Part shown: piece by piece, positions 37,861-46,600 of the stretch | Numbering within the stretch: the stretch's first letter is position 1 | How the letters are laid out: every line of letters begins with the position of its first letter | Assembly (NCBI GenBank): GCA_028292625.1 | Contig: JAQGLY010000012.1 | Span: forward strand, 1-52,332 | Length of the DNA: 52,332 nt | Direction of reading: 5' to 3' | Source of the DNA: Herbaspirillum sp. | GTDB lineage: Bacteria > Pseudomonadota > Gammaproteobacteria > Burkholderiales > Burkholderiaceae_D | Made by a program: the position numbers and the translations under genes | Notes under the pieces: generated by a model | The model's database searches: none | Seen by the model: the letters and a program-made list of their open reading frames with translations, nothing else | What the model was told of the DNA's origin: nothing

Positions 37861-39024
37861 TCAGGACATAGTTGCCGCACTGCCAAGGATCACTGTGCTT
37901 TGGCTCGACAACGTGCCGCCGTTGCCGTGCGCGATCGCCGTCTCGCAACCGGAGACTTGCCGGCGTCCCGCTTCTCCACGTATCTGGCGAACGGCTTCAA
38001 TGAGAACGAATATGCCGTACATGCCAGGATGGCAGTATGAGAGGCCACCGCCATTTGTATTCACTGGAAGCACACCACCGGGTGCGATAGCGCCTTCGCT
38101 AACAAAACGACCGCCTTCTCCCTTTGGGCAAAATCCGAGATCTTCGAGGAACAGCAGCGTGGTGATCGTGAACGCGTCGTACACTTCAACCACATCGATA
38201 TCCCGAGGCCTAAGCCCGGACATCGCGTACGCCGCGGCACCCGAGCGCACGGCGCCAGTGACAGTCAGATCCGGCATGCTGCTGATGCTGTAGTGACTCA
38301 TATCTTCCCCAACCCCGAGTACGTACGCCGGGCTTGAAGCGAGGTTCGCGGCGCGTTCTGCCGATGTCACGATGAGCGCTCCGCCACCGTCGGTAACCAG
38401 GCAGCAGTCACGCACGGTCAAGGGACTGCTAACCATGCGGGCGCCTAATACCTGGTCGATTGTAAGAGGCTGTTTTTCCCAGGCAGATGGGTTAAGCAGT
38501 GCCCACTGCCTTGCCGCTACAGCAATAGACGCGAGATGCTCGCGCGTGGTGCCGTACTGATGCATGTGGCGCGATGCGGCCAGTGCGTAAGAACTGGCTG
38601 TGTAGATCGGCCGGTACGGTGACTCGTACGGATTGACGTCGGGAGCGGCAACGTTGGCGCGGCCCATGCTACGTTGCGTGCTGCCGTAGGCGATCAACGC
38701 GACCTCGCACAAACCTGACTGGATGGCTGCCTGCGCATGCGCAACCATCGACATGAAGCTGCCCCCGCCAATATTGGTGCCGTCGTGATAGCGTGGCTTG
38801 ACACCAAGGTACTCGCAAAGTGCGAGTGTAGGCATTCGACTTTGCGATGTGGTGGCAAAAACGCCATCCACGTCGCGTAAGGAAAGCCCGCAATCCTGCA
38901 AAGCACGGTGTGTTGCCTGCGCCATGAGATCGATGGCAGAGAAGCCAGCGCCAACTTCGCCAAGACCGGATTCTGCCACCCCCACAATGGCGCAGGCGCC
39001 ACGTTTGAGCACGGGTGCTGTCAT
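37861..39024 (-). CDS. Thiolase-like protein, SCP2/Ltp2 type, probable aldolase
   Basis: A 387-residue thiolase-superfamily protein of the non-condensing group. The position of the thiolase nucleophile Cys (in the NIGGGSFMSMVAHAQAAI helix) is Ser89. SCP2-type motifs are VEVYDAFTITTLLFLEDLGF (Tyr282), NTNGGGLSYCHPGMYG (His332) and the C-terminal AIAHGNGG (His366). Ltp2-type steroid aldolases also lack the nucleophile, pair with a DUF35 protein and cleave a side chain by retro-aldol reaction. Here the DUF35 gene directly precedes it with a 4-bp overlap (ATGA), so the two likely form a complex. Retro-aldol function is inferred from composition and context; a thiolytic role is less likely. Confidence 0.8.
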   Translation of the reverse strand: MTAPVLKRGACAIVGVAESGLGEVGAGFSAIDLMAQATHRALQDCGLSLRDVDGVFATTSQSRMPTLALCEYLGVKPRYHDGTNIGGGSFMSMVAHAQAAIQSGLCEVALIAYGSTQRSMGRANVAAPDVNPYESPYRPIYTASSYALAASRHMHQYGTTREHLASIAVAARQWALLNPSAWEKQPLTIDQVLGARMVSSPLTVRDCCLVTDGGGALIVTSAERAANLASSPAYVLGVGEDMSHYSISSMPDLTVTGAVRSGAAAYAMSGLRPRDIDVVEVYDAFTITTLLFLEDLGFCPKGEGGRFVSEGAIAPGGVLPVNTNGGGLSYCHPGMYGIFVLIEAVRQIRGEAGRRQVSGCETAIAHGNGGTLSSQSTVILGSAATMS

Positions 39025-39422
39025 GCTACCTCCGTCTCGAAGACCGGATACGGCGATTGTCCGTCGGCGGGATGGTGTACACGGCTTCGTACTCTCATGC
39101 CGATTTGCACCGACTCGGCTGGCAGACCCTCGACCCGGCTCATCAGGCGAAAGCCCTCGTCCATGTTTACCAGCGCGATGTTGTAAGGCTGTTCCCCTCG
39201 CGGACTAATGACAGTGACGGCATAAACAGTCCCTTTGCCTGCGCTGGTACGCCATGTCAGATCCGGATTGCCTGAGCCGGGCCCGATGACGCGCGGATAA
39301 AACACAGCCCGGCCGGTTTTAGTGTCATGCTGGTAAGCGAGTTTCCCTTCAGCCAGATAGGCCTGGAAGACTGCCAGGGGGGAAGCTTCGGCAAGAGGTG
39401 AAGTCTTGGCGGTTTCAGTCAT
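39021..39422 (-). CDS. DUF35 OB-fold protein without zinc-ribbon cysteines
   Basis: A 133-residue DUF35 protein. It has the N-terminal helix (PLAVFQAYLAEGKLAYQ), a zinc-ribbon-like segment, then the OB fold with GKGTVYAVTVISPRGEQPY, NIALVNMDEGFRLMSRVEGL and IGMRVRSRV. The usual two CxxC pairs are lost: positions 33/36 are Asp/Thr and 47/50 are Gly/Ser, so no zinc can be bound there. DUF35 proteins bind acyl-CoA and serve as partners of thiolase-like enzymes. It overlaps the thiolase-like gene by 4 bp and follows the CoA-transferase by 12 bp. Confidence 0.83.
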   Translation of the reverse strand: MTETAKTSPLAEASPLAVFQAYLAEGKLAYQHDTKTGRAVFYPRVIGPGSGNPDLTWRTSAGKGTVYAVTVISPRGEQPYNIALVNMDEGFRLMSRVEGLPAESVQIGMRVRSRVHHPADGQSPYPVFETEVA

Positions 39423-39434
39423 ACAAGCGCTCCT

Positions 39435-40691
39435 TCAGATGATACGGTTTGCACGGTAGTCGGCAATTTCCTGCTGCGTACAGCCAAGCAGTTCTTGAAG
39501 CACCGCGTCGGTCGAATCTCCGAGTATTGGCGGCGGTCGACGATAGGACGGCGGTGTGTCGCACAGCCGCAGTGGGCTGGCGATAGTGGAGACAATGGCC
39601 CCATCAGCCTGGGGCATGTCGACACGCAACCCACGGTGACGGACCTGCGGGTCCTCGAAGACCTCACGGTAGTCGTTAATGGGACCGCAGGGCACCCCTC
39701 GCACATCGAAGCGTTCGATCCATTCTGCTTTGGAGCGGTTGAGCATTGTGCGCGCCAGCTCGGGCACGAGTTCATTGCGTCCAATGATGCGGCCGGTTCC
39801 GTAACGCCAGCGCGGATCGTCGGCCAGATCCGGACGCCCGATCGCTTCGCAATACTGCTGCCATTGCGTGTCGTTGCCGACCGCGACCACCATTTCTCCG
39901 TCACTAACAGCGAACACCTGATACGGAACCAGGCTCGCATGAGAGTTGCCATAGCGGTGCGGCACCTTTCCGTTGGCAAAGAAGCCAGTCACTTGATTGC
40001 CGCCAAGCGCCACGACGCAGTCAAGTAACGCCATGTCGATGTACTGGCCACGATCCGACACCGTTCGATACTGAAGCGCCGAAAGGATCGCAATCGTCGC
40101 GTACATGCCCGTAATCACGTCGGCAATCGCGATCCCGGCCTTTTGCGCGCCACCACCGGGAAGATCGTCGCGTTCGCCAGTGATGCTCATGAGGCCGCCT
40201 TTGGCCTGGAATACGAAATCATATCCGGGCTTGTGCGCGCAGGGGCCATCCTGACCGTAGCCGGTGATCGAGCAGTAGACCAGTCGGGGGTTGAGCTCGC
40301 GTAGGCTTTCATAATCGAGGCCATAGCGTTTGAGATCCCCAACCTTGTAATTTTCGATCACCACATCGCTTTTCTCTGCCAGTTGTCGTATCAACGCCTG
40401 TCCTCGCGACGTAGCAATATCGACAGTGATGGACTTCTTGCCGCGGTTAGCGGCGGCATAGTAAGTGGAGTTGCGGGTATCGTCTCCGCTTGCATCTTTG
40501 ATCCATGGCGGGCCCCAAGCGCGCGTGTCGTCTCCCGTGCCGGGCCGTTCGACCTTTATGACTTCCGCACCCATGTCAGCCAGATTCTGGCTGCACCAGG
40601 GGCCGGCAAGGATGCGGGATAGATCGAGTACACGGATGTGCGACAAGGCCTGCGGGCGCTTCTCGGCTACCGGCGTTTCTTCCAATGACAT
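39435..40691 (-). CDS. Class III CoA-transferase (CaiB/BaiF/formyl-CoA transferase family)
   Basis: A 418-residue family III CoA-transferase. The N-terminus LSHIRVLDLSRILAGPWCSQ and LADMGAEVIKVERPGTGDDT are diagnostic, followed by NRGKKSITVDIATSRGQALI, KSDVVIENYKVGDLKRYGLD and YCSITGYGQDGPCAHKPGYD, where the last Asp matches the catalytic Asp of formyl-CoA transferase (D169 region). It would activate a carboxylate using succinyl-CoA or another donor. Its position between the hydratases and the DUF35/thiolase pair marks it as the entry step of the pathway. The acid substrate is unknown. Confidence 0.92.
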   Translation of the reverse strand: MSLEETPVAEKRPQALSHIRVLDLSRILAGPWCSQNLADMGAEVIKVERPGTGDDTRAWGPPWIKDASGDDTRNSTYYAAANRGKKSITVDIATSRGQALIRQLAEKSDVVIENYKVGDLKRYGLDYESLRELNPRLVYCSITGYGQDGPCAHKPGYDFVFQAKGGLMSITGERDDLPGGGAQKAGIAIADVITGMYATIAILSALQYRTVSDRGQYIDMALLDCVVALGGNQVTGFFANGKVPHRYGNSHASLVPYQVFAVSDGEMVVAVGNDTQWQQYCEAIGRPDLADDPRWRYGTGRIIGRNELVPELARTMLNRSKAEWIERFDVRGVPCGPINDYREVFEDPQVRHRGLRVDMPQADGAIVSTIASPLRLCDTPPSYRRPPPILGDSTDAVLQELLGCTQQEIADYRANRII

Positions 40692-40749
40692 GGCGTCTCT
40701 CTGTTGTTATCGGAACGAATTCCGGGTTGCCTGCCCTGTTGGGCGTCGA

Positions 40750-41190
40750 TTAAAGCGCGGCCGGAAACTCCACCATCGCCTCACCGACTGCGATGGTTTC
40801 TCCACGTTGGTTAACCACCTGCACGTCGAGCGTGGCCCAGTGCCCCGTTTTAGTCGCTTGCATCCCCGTGATCGTCGCTGTCGGGGTGATCGTATCGCCC
40901 GGCTTTACCGGTGCCTTCCATCGTGTTTCGAGTCGGCGTTGCACCCCGCCAATCGGGTAAAGCCAGTCGGTCAGCATCTTCGTTATAACGCCGAAGTTGT
41001 TCATGCCATGCATGATGATTCCGCCGAAACTCGTCCTGCCAAAACTGCCTTTCATGTACTGGTCGTCGAGATGCAGCGGATTGAAATCCAGCGAGGCCTC
41101 GCAGAACTGACGGATAGATTCACGGGTGGGCGAAAACGGTATGCCGTCGATTTTCTGGCCCGCCTGCAGGGTGTCAAATGCATTGGTCAT
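40750..41190 (-). CDS. MaoC-type hot-dog hydratase
   Basis: A 146-residue single hot-dog domain protein of the MaoC/(R)-hydratase group. It contains SLDFNPLHLDDQYMKGSFGR with the Asp and His of the hydratase 2 motif, then GGIIMHGMNNFGVITKMLTD and VKPGDTITPTATITGMQ. ATG 41190 was chosen because AGG lies 6-7 bases upstream; ATG 41196 directly abuts that site. It pairs with the preceding hot-dog gene, eight bases upstream. Two single hot-dog subunits often form a heterodimeric enoyl-CoA hydratase (as in ChsH1/ChsH2). Confidence 0.88.
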   Translation of the reverse strand: MTNAFDTLQAGQKIDGIPFSPTRESIRQFCEASLDFNPLHLDDQYMKGSFGRTSFGGIIMHGMNNFGVITKMLTDWLYPIGGVQRRLETRWKAPVKPGDTITPTATITGMQATKTGHWATLDVQVVNQRGETIAVGEAMVEFPAAL

Positions 41191-41198
41191 GGTCATCC

Positions 41199-41672
41199 TC
41201 AAAAGGCGCGAATCGTCCAGCCTCGGCCGGAACAGATCACTTGGTTGTGCTGGTTGAAAAAGACGTTGTCATGGACGACGAACAAACGATCTTTTTTGAT
41301 AAATTTGTCGAGGGCCCGCGCTTCAAGCCGGATAGTGTCTCCTGGGCGCGCGGGAACGTTGTAGCTCCAGGATTGGCCGGCATTGATAGTGCCGGGACTG
41401 CGCATCCAGTCGTCTGCAGGCGTGCATGCAAACATCAGCAGGATGTGGATGGTGGGTGGTGCGATCAGCCCTTTATACGGACTTTGGCGCGCATACTCCG
41501 CATCGAAGTACAGGGGGTGCTTGTCATCAAGCACGATGCAAAGTTTCTGGATTGCCTCCAGCGTAAGAGTGTAGGGCAGCGTCTTGCGCGGCTCGCCAGG
41601 AATGATGTCGTCCCACGTCTTGCGCAGTTCGGCGTCTTTCCAGAAATCAGTCTCGAAAGTTTCAGCTTCCAT
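41199..41672 (-). CDS. FAS1-like/MaoC N-terminal hot-dog protein
   Basis: A 157-residue hot-dog protein of the FAS1-like dehydratase (MaoC N-terminal) type: DDIIPGEPRKTLPYTLTLEA, VLDDKHPLYFDAEYARQSPY, GLIAPPTIHILLMFACTPAD and the VPARPGDTIRLEARALDKFI strand. The hydratase Asp/His motif is less complete here than in the neighbouring MaoC protein, as expected if it is the structural or substrate-binding partner. It is the first gene of the minus-strand catabolic operon and faces the iclR gene across 127 bp. Confidence 0.85.
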   Translation of the reverse strand: MEAETFETDFWKDAELRKTWDDIIPGEPRKTLPYTLTLEAIQKLCIVLDDKHPLYFDAEYARQSPYKGLIAPPTIHILLMFACTPADDWMRSPGTINAGQSWSYNVPARPGDTIRLEARALDKFIKKDRLFVVHDNVFFNQHNQVICSGRGWTIRAF

Positions 41673-41698
41673 GAGGTTCCTATATAGAGTTGATTAAT

Positions 41699-41744
41699 CG
41701 GATGTGTAATGTTATGATGTCCGCTAAGCGGTTACATTCATCCG
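41699..41744. promoter_or_regulatory. Nested dyads between the catabolic operon and iclR
   Basis: Outer arms CGGATGTGTAA (41699-41709) and TTACATTCATCCG (41732-41744) match with a two-base offset. Inside, CCGCTAAGCGG (41721-41731) is a perfect dyad with a three-base centre. It is a good candidate operator for the IclR protein encoded alongside; binding is inferred. Confidence 0.45.
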
Positions 41745-41799
41745 CCTGAAGGTCATTATTACTACTTAAATTTGAGATGTCAATGCTCGCGGAGAAAAT

Positions 41800-42561
41800 A
41801 TGGCTACACCTGAAAGCGAATCGTTTGTCCGTACATTTGCGCGTGGAATCGCGGTGATCGAGGCGATGGGACGAGGTGCGACCCACCAGACATTGGGAGA
41901 AATTGCAGATGGCGTTGATCTTCCACGCACTGCCGTGCGGCGGTTTCTGATGACCTTGATCGAGTTGTCATTCGTGAAGACCGATGGAAAACACTATTGG
42001 CTCACGCCCCGTGTTCTGCGGCTGGGTCTTTCCTATCTCGGCACGCTGCCTTACTGGCGAGAGGCCCAGTTGGCGCTCGAGGAACTGTGCGGCCGCATTA
42101 AGCAATCGTGTGCACTTTCTGTTCTGGATGGCGAAGACATCGTGTATATACAGCGTCAGCATTCAAAACGGATTTTGCCTATGAGTCCAACTTTGGGAAG
42201 CCGCTTGCCTGCGCATGCTGTGTCGATGGGCCGAGTAATACTTGCTGGTCTTCCTGACGAAGAGTTGAATCACTACTTCGAAACGGCGTCGCTTAAGCAA
42301 CTGACCAGTGCTACTGTGATGGACAAGACAGTGTTGCGGGAGCGCATCCTTGCCGCACGAAGCGAGGGATATGCCTGGATTGATGGCGAATTCGACGACT
42401 CCATTTGCGGCCTCGCTGTTCCTGTACGGGACAAGGACGGTTTAACGATAGCGGCGGTCAACGTCAGTCTGCCAACCGGGCAAATCGACCAGAAAACCGC
42501 GGTTCAGCAATATCTCGGCGAGTTGAGGCATGCGGCTTCGCAACTCAGAGCTGCGAGCTAG
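41800..42561 (+). CDS. IclR-family transcriptional regulator
   Basis: A 253-residue IclR regulator of the PcaR/PobR/CatR type. The N-terminal HTH includes SFVRTFARGIAVIEAMGRG and TLGEIADGVDLPRTAVRRFL. The effector domain has YWLTPRVLRLGLSYLGTLP, GSRLPAHAVSMGRVILAGLP, AARSEGYAWIDGEFDDSICG and LAVPVRDKDGLTIAAVNVSL. Members of this branch control aromatic and related acid catabolism, often as effector-dependent activators of a divergent operon, as here. The effector is unknown but is probably the operon substrate or a CoA-pathway intermediate. Confidence 0.93.
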   Translation: MATPESESFVRTFARGIAVIEAMGRGATHQTLGEIADGVDLPRTAVRRFLMTLIELSFVKTDGKHYWLTPRVLRLGLSYLGTLPYWREAQLALEELCGRIKQSCALSVLDGEDIVYIQRQHSKRILPMSPTLGSRLPAHAVSMGRVILAGLPDEELNHYFETASLKQLTSATVMDKTVLRERILAARSEGYAWIDGEFDDSICGLAVPVRDKDGLTIAAVNVSLPTGQIDQKTAVQQYLGELRHAASQLRAAS

Positions 42562-42879
42562 CCGAACGGACCATACTTGCGGCTCGAGCTGCAGTTCAAA
42601 ATCCAAGGCCGCAGCGACATTCGTAGCGGCAGCGTCGGACGCCGCAGGCGTTGAAAGCGCACAATCTTTCAGGCAATCTCATGCAGATGCGGCTGACGCA
42701 AGTTGCGGCGAGCTGGACCTCGAAGAAGTCGTCGCAACGGACTTAAAACATAAATGCACGAGTCGGCAACACTGACAGTAATTCCTTACGCAAAATCAGC
42801 CGGTCCGCCGATACCGGCGGGCGAGGATATGTATCAGTCTGGCAGTCTTGAAATGGTCATCACCTTTAGGAGGACAGCA
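42562..42879. other. Intergenic stretch with no supported gene
   Basis: The 318 bp between iclR and the DUF892 gene hold no recognisable protein. Short open frames (such as 42754 onward, in frame with DUF892) lack family matches and good ribosome-binding sites. AGGAGG at 42869-42874 belongs to the DUF892 start. Confidence 0.5.
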
Positions 42880-43392
42880 ATGAGCACATCACCTCCCGAC
42901 AACCTTCTGGACTGGCTGCAGGACGCACACGCAATGGAGCAGCAGGCGGAGCATATGCTGAAAGCGCAGTCAGCTCGTCTTGAACACTATCCCGATTTGA
43001 AAGCGCGCATCGAACAGCATATTCAGCAAAAGCAGACTCAGAAAACATTGCTGGAGGAATGTATTTCGCGCCTGGGCGGATCGCCGTCATTGATGAAAGA
43101 CATTGCCGGCCAGCTTGCAGCCTTCGGGCAGGCCGTCAGCGGTATGACGATGACCGACGAGGTGGTAAAGGGCGCCATGGCAGGCTATGTTTTCGAAAAT
43201 CTCGAGATCGCATCCTATACCGTGCTTATTGAAGCGGCGCGCGAGGCAGGAGATACAGACACACAGAGTGTCTGCGAACAGATTCTGGAGCAGGAAACGG
43301 CCATGAGCGCGTGGCTCCTGGAGCATCTTCCAGGCGTAACCAAAAACTTCCTTTTGCGGTCGGCTACCCCGGGAGCAACCGCAAAAGTCTGA
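42880..43392 (+). CDS. Ferritin-like DUF892 protein (YciF type)
   Basis: A 170-residue four-helix protein of the DUF892/YciE-YciF group: NLLDWLQDAHAMEQQAEHML, YPDLKARIEQHIQQKQTQKT, GYVFENLEIASYTVLIEAAR and ILEQETAMSAWLLEHLPGVT. Glu residues in the helices (AMEQQAE, FENLEIAS, EQETAM) match the di-iron/ferritin-like pattern. AGGAGG at 42869-42874 lies 5 bases before ATG 42880, which decides the start. Members are stress-associated, but the reaction is unknown. It stands at the right side of the accessory region. Confidence 0.85.
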   Translation: MSTSPPDNLLDWLQDAHAMEQQAEHMLKAQSARLEHYPDLKARIEQHIQQKQTQKTLLEECISRLGGSPSLMKDIAGQLAAFGQAVSGMTMTDEVVKGAMAGYVFENLEIASYTVLIEAAREAGDTDTQSVCEQILEQETAMSAWLLEHLPGVTKNFLLRSATPGATAKV

Positions 43393-43487
43393 CCGGGCGC
43401 ATAATTGCGTATATGCGATCGGCTCGGCCTGACGGCCGATGCGATTTAGTCGTCAAATAAAGCGGTCCCGCTTCAATGGGAGGCAAA

Positions 43488-43673
43488 ATGTCCAATGCCC
43501 TTCGTGAAAAACTCCTGCGGTTCGAACAGCTCCGCGATGAAGAGGGAACGCCGGAAAGTAAAGCCATTGTAGAAGCGCTGTTTTTGCAAACCAGTATCAT
43601 CAACGAGAGGCTGTTCAATATTGAACAGGCCTTGCGTGGCGTTCCGGCTGGGAAGAAGGAAACGGATTTATAA
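43488..43673 (+). CDS. Small protein of unknown function
   Basis: A 61-residue protein starting MSNALREKLLRFEQLRDEEG at ATG 43488, with GGGAGG at 43478-43483. It is charged and helical, possibly a short coiled coil (RFEQLRDEEGTPESKAIVEA and INERLFNIEQALRGV). No family is recognised. It lies 95 bp after the DUF892 gene and converges on the RND pump gene with a 4-bp gap. Confidence 0.5.
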   Translation: MSNALREKLLRFEQLRDEEGTPESKAIVEALFLQTSIINERLFNIEQALRGVPAGKKETDL

Positions 43674-43677
43674 ACCA

Positions 43678-46600
43678 TCAGCCCGCATTCGCCTCTATTT
43701 CCTTGACCCGCACATCGCGTTTCCCCGCAAACAGACGTCTGGACCAATGCTCGAATTGATCGACATAGGTAAACACCACAGGCACCACCAACAAACTCAG
43801 CGCCGTCGAGGTCAGCAAACCGCCGATGACGGCAATGGCCATCGGTTGCCGGAAGCTTGAATCAGCGCCAAACCCCAGCGCAATCGGCATCATGCCGGCG
43901 ATCATGGCGACGGTGGTCATCACGATCGGCCGGGCCCGCTTATGACAGGCGTCTACCAATGCATCGAACACCGACAGGCCGCGGTCGCGCTTGCCGACGA
44001 TCGCATACTCGACCAGCAGTATCGAGTTCTTGGTCACGATTCCCATCAACATGACCAGACCGATCATCGACGGAATATCCATTTCGCTGTGCGCCATCAG
44101 GAGCGCCAGGAACGCGCCGCCTAGCGACAGCGGAATCGCCGACAGAATGGTGACCGGCTGCAGGAAATCCCTGAACAGCAACACCAGCACGCAGAACACG
44201 CACAGCACACCGATGGCGATCGCCATGATGAAACCGGCGGTCAGTTCCGCCGCGATTTCCGCATCGCCGGTCTGGATCAGCTGCACGCTGGACGGCATCT
44301 GCTTGACCGCCGGCAGCGCATTGGCCGCCGCCAGGGCTTCGCCCAAAGGCATGCCGCCGAGATCGGCGCTGACCGTCACGTAACGCCGGCGATCGTATCT
44401 TTCGATTTTCGACGGGCCGCTTTCCACGGACAGGCTTGCCACCGACGAAAGCGGCACCAGGCCGTTGCGGCCAGCCACACGCAGATTGGCGAATGCACTG
44501 AGGCTCTGGCGGTCGGCGTCCGGCATGCTGACATTGATATCGACCTGCCGGTTGTCGAGGTTGAGTTTGGGAAGGTTCGCCGAGAAATCGCCGGCGGTGG
44601 CGATGCGTACGACCTGGCCGATGGAGGCGGTCGATACGCCCAGTTCGCTGGCGCGCTGCAGGTCGGGCCGGACGATGATTTCCGGACGCTCCAGGCTGGC
44701 GGTGGAACTGATATTGGACAGCGACCCCACGCCGCGTAGTTGGCGCTCCATCGCCTGGGCGGCAGCCTTCAGCGCAGCGTCATTGTCACTGGCAAGGATC
44801 AGCTGCATCTTCTCGCCGGGGCCGCCCGCACCTACCGTGAAACGGGCGCCCGGCACATTCAGCAAGGCCCGGCGCACAGCTCTTTCGATTTCGGTCTGGA
44901 CAGGCCGTTTGCCGCGATCGGCCAAAGAAAGTGTGAGCGAGCCGTTGCGTACTTCGCCGGCCTGCAGCAGTCCGCCGCCGACGATCTGCGACACGCCTAC
45001 CGTCGTAAAAATATAATCGATGCCGCCGACGCCGCCGAGCGCGCGGCGCGCCGCCTCGGCCAGCGCCAGCGTATTTCTCAATGAACTGCCTGGCGGCAGT
45101 TCGATATTGACCGTCGTGTATCCGCGGTCGGCCGGCGGCATCAGGCCGCTGGAAATGAAGGGAATCAGCGCGACCGAACCGGCAAAGAACAGTGTCGCGG
45201 CCAGCATGGTCGTCTTGCGATGCGCGAGACACCAGCGTACCGCGTGCAGATACCAGCGCATGATCCTGCCGTCCTGCTGTTCGACGATCTGCTTTGACTT
45301 CAGCAGATAGGCGGCCATCATCGGCGTCAGGATGCGGGCCACCAGCAGCGACGTCAGAACGGCGATGACCGCGGTCCAGCCGAACTGTCGAAAGAACAAG
45401 CCCGGAACGCCGCTCATCATGGCCGTCGGCAGAAACACCACCACCAGCGTCATCGTCGTGGCGATGACCGCCAGCGCGATTTCCGTGACCGCATCTCCGG
45501 CGGCCTGCAGGATCGGTTTACCCATATGGGCATGCCGCTCGATATTTTCGATTTCGACAATCGCATCGTCCACCAGGATGCCGACGATCACCGCCAGCGC
45601 CAGCAAGGTCAGGGTGTTCAGCGAAAAACCGAACCATGCCATTGCGGCAAAGGCGGGAAGAATCGACAGGGGCAGCGCCGAGGCGGCGACCAATGTCGCG
45701 CGCCAATCGCGCAGAAACCACCACACCACCAGCACCGCCAGGATGGAGCCTTCGTACAGCATATCCATCGAGCCATGGTATTGCTCATTGGTATAGCCGA
45801 CCGTTCCCGAAATGCGGGTGAATCTCAAAGCGGGATTGCCGGCTTGCAGTTTTTCCAGCGCGGCGGCGATGTTTTTCGCGATCACGGTTTCGTCGTAACC
45901 CTTGGCGCGGTACACCTTGAAGCCGACCACGGGTTTGCCGTCCAGCAGGGCGATCTGGGTGCGCTCCGCGCTGGCGTCGCTGATGGTGGCGATTTGATCG
46001 AGCCTGAGCTTGCGGCCGTTGGGCAGCGTCACCGGAAATGCCGCCAGTTCGGAGGCCTGGCGCACCGTCGCGATCACGCGCGCCGATTGCTCTTCCAGGC
46101 CGAACTGCCCGCGGCCGCCCGACGACTCCTGCTGCATATTGCGCAATGCCTGCGAAACGTCGACCGCAGTCACTCCCTGCGCCGCCATGCGCACCGGATC
46201 GACGGCGACCCGGACCTGGCGCGTCAAGCCGCCCACCCGGTCCATGCGGCCGACGCCCGGCACCGCCATGATCGCCTTGCCGACCGTATCGTCGACGAAC
46301 CAGGACAGCGATTCTTCGTCCATATTGCCGGCGCCGATGGCGTACACCAGCACCGCCTCGCCGCCGACGGTCACCGCGCTGACGGTCGGTTGCTGAAGGT
46401 CGGCCGGCAATTGAGAGCGCACGCTGTCGACTGCGTTCTTGGCGTCGATCAGGGCATCCGAGATATTTTTCTCCAGCACGAACTCCACCGTGATCTGCAC
46501 CTGCCCGTCGGTAATCGCGGTACGGAGGTGTTTGAGCCCGCTCACCGTCGCCAGCGCATTTTCGACTTTTCGGGCCACCTCGGTCTCCAGTTGCGCCGGC

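Noticed and set aside
36000..43700. A direct repeat of the tRNA-Asn 3' end marking the right island boundary
   Set aside because: No copy of the T-arm/acceptor sequence was seen in this stretch; the boundary may lie elsewhere or be lost.
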